A DNA stretch of 11,755 nt from an uncultured Opitutales bacterium (GTDB taxonomy: Bacteria > Verrucomicrobiota > Verrucomicrobiia > Opitutales > UBA2995). The notes beneath the pieces are model-generated. The model did no database searches. It worked only from the letters and a program-made list of their open reading frames with translations, and was not told where the DNA came from. Where the stretch lies: the NCBI GenBank assembly GCA_937920335.1, contig CALGUT010000367.1, positions 1-11,755 on the forward strand, given 5' to 3'. The position numbers and the translations under genes were made by a program. Positions 8,224 through 11,755 of this stretch are shown here, piece after piece; positions within the stretch are counted from its first letter, which is position 1; every line of letters begins with the position of its first letter.

Positions 8224-8628
8224 TCAGAAACTCCAACCACCGCCCCACAACGTTGACGGAGCGAATTCAACCGAGTTTCCAGCTGGGTCTCTTACATACA
8301 GGCCAGTTGCTCCGGGAGACCATGTAACTTCCTTTTCGATCTCGATTCCATATTTCTCAAACTGAGCTTTCCAGACCGGAATTGCCTCCTGAGAAACCGC
8401 GAATGCAATATGCCCTTGGCCAGATGTTCCATGGTGCGGGATACCGCGGCCTTCCACCTGGCTCTCCTTCGCGTTAAAAATCAAAAGAACACTCTCCGAA
8501 AGTCGAAATACCAAAAAAAGTGACGACTCTTCTATCAGATCTAATCCCAAGATTTCTTCATAGAACGGTTTTACCGCCTGCAAATCCTCCGCATAGAGCA
8601 CTGTTTCGAAAATCCGATCCGCTTTCAT
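8224..8628 (-). CDS. VOC superfamily (glyoxalase/bleomycin-resistance fold) protein
   Basis: A single-domain protein with two beta-alpha-beta-beta-beta modules characteristic of the vicinal oxygen chelate fold. Module 1 is FETVLYAEDLQAVKPFYEEI, with GLDLIEES at the strand turn. Module 2 is GQGHIAFAVS followed by YVRDPAGNSVEFAPS. Usual metal positions may be represented by the His in GHIAFAV and the Glu in NSVEFA; the start of module 1 has E where many glyoxalases have H. I prefer the ATG at 8628 (MKADRIFETV, 134 residues), because family members typically begin a few residues before the first strand; an ATG at 8640 adds four residues. There is no signal peptide, so it is cytoplasmic. It converges on the channel gene with only 21 bases between their stops and diverges from the sulfatase gene. 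Family is clear; the reaction (lyase, isomerase, dioxygenase or binding) cannot be assigned. Confidence 0.88.
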   Translation of the reverse strand: MKADRIFETVLYAEDLQAVKPFYEEILGLDLIEESSLFLVFRLSESVLLIFNAKESQVEGRGIPHHGTSGQGHIAFAVSQEAIPVWKAQFEKYGIEIEKEVTWSPGATGLYVRDPAGNSVEFAPSTLWGGGWSF

Positions 8629-8640
8629 AATTGCATACAT

Positions 8641-8751
8641 TTACCGGTTCGGATTCGAAAGGCGATCCTACAAGCAGTCTCTGGAGGATACCGATAGATT
8701 GACCTCAGTCGCAATTGTCATTTTTCTTCCAACGTTAACTCTGTGAATTTC
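8641..8751. promoter_or_regulatory. Divergent intergenic region between the VOC and sulfatase genes
   Basis: This 111-base gap must hold the 5' ends of both the minus-strand VOC gene and the plus-strand sulfatase gene, so it likely contains back-to-back promoters and possibly a shared operator. A TTGACC hexamer at 8699-8704 resembles a -35 box for the sulfatase, but the hexamer 17 bases on (TTTTCT) is a poor -10. TTGTCA at 8716-8721 is another partial -35. No strong inverted repeat is visible, and I cannot place a promoter confidently. The GTG at 8743 (in frame with the ATG at 8752) is the alternative sulfatase start and lies within this stretch. Confidence 0.3.
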
Positions 8752-10320
8752 ATGAGACTATTCTACCCAACACGCTATTTCTATTTCGTTTTCGTTTGCC
8801 TGCTAGTATCGAGCATTCACGGATCCATCGCCCAGGCGACGTCTCACAAAACTCCGGAGAAACCGAATATCGTGCTGATCTTTGCAGATGATCTCGGATA
8901 CGGTTCCGTCAGTACATTCTTCGAAAACTCCCCCTTCAAAACTCCACGACTCGACAGGATGGCGGCAGAAGGTGCCAAGCTTACCAGCTTTTATGTTCCG
9001 ACTCCTTATTGTGCACCGTCTCGCGGAACCTTACTTACAGGACGTTACCCATTTCGTCACACCCTCGTCAGAAACCCAGCTCCAGATGCAGGAGAAAGCA
9101 ACTTTGGGCTACCCTCGTCCGAGGTCACGATCGCAGAGTTGCTAAAAGACCGTGGCTACCAAACAGCCATGTTCGGCAAGTGGCACCTGGGTCACCGGGA
9201 ACAATGGCTCCCTCGCACACAAGGATTTGATGAATATTATGGCATCCTTTATTCCAACGATATGTATCCCGTCCAACTGGTGGAAAATGAAGAGGTCGTC
9301 GAATACCCGGTTCCCCAAGCAAAACTCACCCAGACTTATACAGACAGAACTCTGGAATTTATCGAGACCCACAAAAACAATCCGTTCTTCATCTATTTAC
9401 CGATGGCGATGCCTCACAAACCGCTCGCTGTATCGGACGATTTTTATACGCCGGAGACTCCAGACGATCTATACGCAGATGTCATGGCCGAGCTTGATTT
9501 CTCGGTTGGACGTATCCTCGACAAGCTCGATGAGCTCCATCTCGACAAGAACACCCTGGTTATATTCACCTCCGACAACGGGGCGTCTTACGGAGGTTCG
9601 AACGGAAACCTGAGAGGTATGAAAGGCCGGACCTGGGAAGGCGGCCTGAGAGTTCCCATGATCGCTAGAATGCCCGGCACCATTCCAGCCGGAGTCATTA
9701 ATCATGAACCAGCCGCGACGGTGGACATGCTACCCACGATTTCAGCCCTTGCCGGTGCTCGCATTCCCAGTGATCGGATCATAGACGGACGCAACATCCT
9801 ACCACTACTGACTGATGCCGAAGCCAAGAGCCCACACGAAGCGATCTTCGGCATGCGCAGTGATAAGCTGGCTTGCGTTCGTTCCGGCAACTGGAAGCTT
9901 CACGTTATAAGTCCGGGGCCCATAAACCAGTACGTATTAGACCCCGATGAGATAAAAGCCTGGAAAGATCCCCGCGGACCAGATGGCATTACAATCCTCG
10001 CCCCCTTTGAACAACCTCGCCCTTACCAATACCCAGGAATAACCGGAGGCGTCGAGCCGACCGAAATGATGCTCTTCGACTTGGAGAACGACTCGGAAGA
10101 ACAGTTCAACGTGGCTGATCAACACCCGGATGTCGTCGCCCGATTAAAAGCTATTTACGACAAAACAACCGCTCAATTTGCCGAATTCCCGGACGCTGAA
10201 TCAGCTTATCTCTTTAAGGATCCAGCCCGTGGAGAAAGACGCACCCTGATGCGATTAATCGGAGGAGAGCTTCGCTACGACCATATCCCAGCTTCGCAAA
10301 AGCATCTATTGAAACCGTGA
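8752..10320 (+). CDS. Secreted sulfatase (arylsulfatase A family, formylglycine type)
   Basis: This enzyme hydrolyses sulfate esters, probably on a carbohydrate, outside the cytoplasm. The ATG at 8752 gives 522 residues with a signal peptide (MRLFYPTRYFYFVFVCLLV, likely cut after AQA near residue 29); the GTG at 8743 would add three residues. Sulfatase landmarks follow: the metal-binding Asp pair in IFADDLGYG (D46, D47); the modification motif YCAPSRG, whose Cys87 (codon at 9010) would become formylglycine, with R91; FGKWHLGH (K143, H145); MPHKPL (H222); TSDNGA (D275, N276); and LRGMKGRTWEGG (K291). The late DMLPTISALAGA and MMLFDLENDSEEQFNVAD segments are normal for the C-terminal subdomain. 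Length is typical and nothing is missing. The last four bases overlap the start of a VOC gene. Maturation needs a formylglycine-generating or anSME-type enzyme not encoded here. The substrate is not predictable from the sequence alone. Confidence 0.95.
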   Translation: MRLFYPTRYFYFVFVCLLVSSIHGSIAQATSHKTPEKPNIVLIFADDLGYGSVSTFFENSPFKTPRLDRMAAEGAKLTSFYVPTPYCAPSRGTLLTGRYPFRHTLVRNPAPDAGESNFGLPSSEVTIAELLKDRGYQTAMFGKWHLGHREQWLPRTQGFDEYYGILYSNDMYPVQLVENEEVVEYPVPQAKLTQTYTDRTLEFIETHKNNPFFIYLPMAMPHKPLAVSDDFYTPETPDDLYADVMAELDFSVGRILDKLDELHLDKNTLVIFTSDNGASYGGSNGNLRGMKGRTWEGGLRVPMIARMPGTIPAGVINHEPAATVDMLPTISALAGARIPSDRIIDGRNILPLLTDAEAKSPHEAIFGMRSDKLACVRSGNWKLHVISPGPINQYVLDPDEIKAWKDPRGPDGITILAPFEQPRPYQYPGITGGVEPTEMMLFDLENDSEEQFNVADQHPDVVARLKAIYDKTTAQFAEFPDAESAYLFKDPARGERRTLMRLIGGELRYDHIPASQKHLLKP

Positions 10321-10706
10321 AACAAAAAATCGGATACCTTTCTATCATAGTCCCTTCATACGACGAGGCGAAGGCCTATTACACGGAAGTCATGGATTTT
10401 GATCTACTGGAAGACACCGACCTGGGAGACAACAAACGCTGGCTGCTTGTTACACCAAAAGGTTCGGCCGGCACCGGTATCGTTCTGACTGAGGCAGTCA
10501 CAAACGAAGAGAAACAAATGATCGGAAACCAGGGAGCCGGACGGGTATTCTTGTTTCTACACACGGACGATTTTTACCGCGACTACGACAATTATCGAAA
10601 AAAGGGCGTTACGTTTCTCGAAGAGCCAAGATCAGAGCCCTATGGCACCGTAGCTGAATTCCAGGACTGCTTCGGAAACAAGTGGGATCTTCTCGAGCCC
10701 TCGTAA
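10317..10706 (+). CDS. VOC superfamily (glyoxalase-like) protein, translationally coupled to the sulfatase
   Basis: A 129-residue single-domain protein without a signal peptide. Module 1 is GYLSIIVPSYDEAKAYYTEV, then FDLLEDTDLGDNKRWLLVTP; module 2 has VFLFLHTDDFYRDYDNYRKK, then TVAEFQDCFGNKWDLLEPS. This is the usual two-module VOC fold with the GN-W-L-E ending of small glyoxalase/bleomycin-resistance proteins. Candidate metal positions are the His in FLHTDD and the Glu in VAEFQD; the first strand lacks the common His. The start is the GTG inside a GTGA overlap with the sulfatase stop (bases 10317-10320), and sequence homologous to the family begins immediately, which fixes this start and implies coupling by re-initiation. 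It shares little text with the other VOC protein nearby, so it is not a recent duplicate. The reaction is unknown; it may process a product released after desulfation, but that is inferred from position only. Confidence 0.9.
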   Translation: MKQKIGYLSIIVPSYDEAKAYYTEVMDFDLLEDTDLGDNKRWLLVTPKGSAGTGIVLTEAVTNEEKQMIGNQGAGRVFLFLHTDDFYRDYDNYRKKGVTFLEEPRSEPYGTVAEFQDCFGNKWDLLEPS

Positions 10707-10777
10707 CTATAAAAATAGCCAAAGCTGGCTTGAGTTCACTCCCACGCAGAGATTATGGTGTGGGTTTCAAATCAGCT

Positions 10778-11755
10778 ATGAGACTTCTACCCTGCCTCTG
10801 TTTACTAGTTACTGCGCTATCCGCAGTCACCCAATCGAACGTAATCTTTATATTTATCGATGATCAAGGATACTACGACCTGGGGTGTTACGGAGCCACC
10901 GAGGTCGAAACACCCCACATCGATCAAATGGCAAACGAAGGTATTCGCTTTACCGACTACTATGCAGCCGCGCCCATCTGTAGCCCATCCCGCGCTGGTC
11001 TTTTGACCGGTTGCTACCCAAGACGAGTTGGAAACCATATCTGGGTTCACCGCGCCGATTCCGGTTCTGGCATTCATCCCGATGAAACAACGATGGGTGA
11101 GTTGTTTCAGGAAAACGGATACGCGACCGCCTGTATCGGGAAATGGCACCTCGGTTTCGAGGAGCCATTTCTACCGAAGAACCAAGGGTTTGATTATTAC
11201 TTCGGTCTACATCATAACTTAGACCCTGTTGAAATCGTTTACTTCGAAGACATCGGCGGCGTACCGCTCATGAAAAACGATGAAGTCGTAAAACGTCCAC
11301 CAGATCCCGCCGAACTCACCCGAAGCTATACCGACGAAGCAATCAGGTTTATCGAAGAGAACAAGGAAGGCCCTTTCTTCCTCTACCTTCCTCACACCAT
11401 GTTGCATAATCCACTCGGGGTGAGTGAGGCCTTTAAGGGGTCGTCAAAGTGGGGTGACTACGGTGATGCCATTCAAGAATTGGATCACCATGTAGGCCGC
11501 TTGTTCAAAACCCTCGACGAACTCGACCTCGCGGATAACACACTCGTCGTTTACGCTTCCGACAATGGTCGAGGTCCCGGCCGAAACGATAGCCAACCCA
11601 TCCAGGGACGAAAGTTATCAACCTACGAAGGAGGCATTCGTGTTCCAGCCATCGCTTGGGGCCCGGGTGTTGGTATTCGATCATCCTATGAATCAGCTGA
11701 GGTAATCACGGCGATGGACTGGTTTCCCAGTTTGGCATCGATGGCAGGGATCAAA
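10778..11755 (+). CDS. Secreted sulfatase (arylsulfatase A family, formylglycine type), 3' partial
   Basis: The ATG at 10778 opens a frame that stays open to the last base, giving 326 residues; the C-terminal part lies beyond the window. The N-terminus is a short signal peptide (MRLLPCLCLLVTALSA), and the catalytic domain begins at once with NVIFIFIDDQGYYDLG (D28, D29). The modification motif ICSPSRAG carries Cys68 (codon at 10979), the expected formylglycine, with R72. Further landmarks are IGKWHLGF (K122, H124), YLPHTMLHNP (H206), YASDNGRG (D262, N263), QGRKLSTYEGG (K279) and TAMDWFPSLASMAG near the edge. It is the same superfamily as the upstream sulfatase but clearly divergent, so substrates probably differ. 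It starts 71 bases after the VOC stop on the same strand and may belong to the same transcript. The mature domain begins very close to the cleavage site, with almost no linker. Confidence 0.93.
   Translation, partial: MRLLPCLCLLVTALSAVTQSNVIFIFIDDQGYYDLGCYGATEVETPHIDQMANEGIRFTDYYAAAPICSPSRAGLLTGCYPRRVGNHIWVHRADSGSGIHPDETTMGELFQENGYATACIGKWHLGFEEPFLPKNQGFDYYFGLHHNLDPVEIVYFEDIGGVPLMKNDEVVKRPPDPAELTRSYTDEAIRFIEENKEGPFFLYLPHTMLHNPLGVSEAFKGSSKWGDYGDAIQELDHHVGRLFKTLDELDLADNTLVVYASDNGRGPGRNDSQPIQGRKLSTYEGGIRVPAIAWGPGVGIRSSYESAEVITAMDWFPSLASMAGIK

Noticed and set aside
10717..10730. Hairpin AGCCA-AAGC-TGGCT between the VOC and second sulfatase genes, with an A-run to its left that would be a T-run on the minus strand.
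   Set aside because: The stem is only 5 bp, the T-run would serve leftward transcription, and no minus-strand gene lies upstream of it. Not good enough to call a terminator.
10741..10765. Inverted repeat CCCAC ... GTGGG before the second sulfatase.
   Set aside because: Five-base arms with a loop of about 14 bases are expected by chance; no further support for an operator.

Overview
The window looks like a chromosomal segment from a diderm (Gram-negative-type) bacterium with roughly 50% GC. It carries signal peptides, lipobox lipoproteins of a tripartite efflux pump, and two secreted formylglycine sulfatases within 3 kb. Few starts have a clear Shine-Dalgarno sequence, and several use GTG. 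Multiple exported sulfatases, weak SD signals and this GC suggest the Planctomycetota/Verrucomicrobiota/Lentisphaerota superphylum; a marine Opitutae-like verrucomicrobium is my best guess. That is inference, because no RNA gene or taxonomic marker is present.

Layout. (1) 1-1116: the 3' part of a phospholipase D superfamily gene of the cardiolipin synthase C type, cut by the left edge. (2) 1215-1886: an exported, probably beta-barrel envelope protein of unknown function. Its C-terminus appears to be missing because the next gene runs into it. (3) 1795-7428: a three-gene RND efflux operon in the order outer-membrane factor, periplasmic adaptor, inner-membrane pump. No regulator gene sits beside it. 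(4) 7519-8202: a six-helix potassium-channel-like protein with a GFG selectivity filter. Its real 5' end may be hidden by a frameshift in an A6 run. (5) 8224-8628 on the minus strand: a VOC-fold (glyoxalase-like) protein, convergent with the channel gene and divergent from the sulfatases. (6) 8752-10320 sulfatase, 10317-10706 second VOC protein (GTGA overlap), and 10778-11755 second sulfatase cut by the right edge: a probable catabolic operon.

How the genes work together. The three RND genes should form one drug or metabolite extrusion complex spanning both membranes. The right end reads as a small sulfate-ester processing module: two exported sulfatases desulfate extracellular or periplasmic substrates, possibly algal sulfated glycans, while two small cytoplasmic VOC proteins may act on a downstream metabolite. 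No sulfatase-maturing enzyme, transporter or glycoside hydrolase is visible here.

No intergenic gap exceeds about 125 bp. I saw no tRNA, rRNA, CRISPR array, insertion sequence, phage gene or known defence system. The window is mostly ordinary at family level. The points most worth a second look are the truncated barrel/efflux junction, the A6 frameshift before the channel, the D-N change in the pump proton-relay motif, and the sulfatase-VOC coupling.
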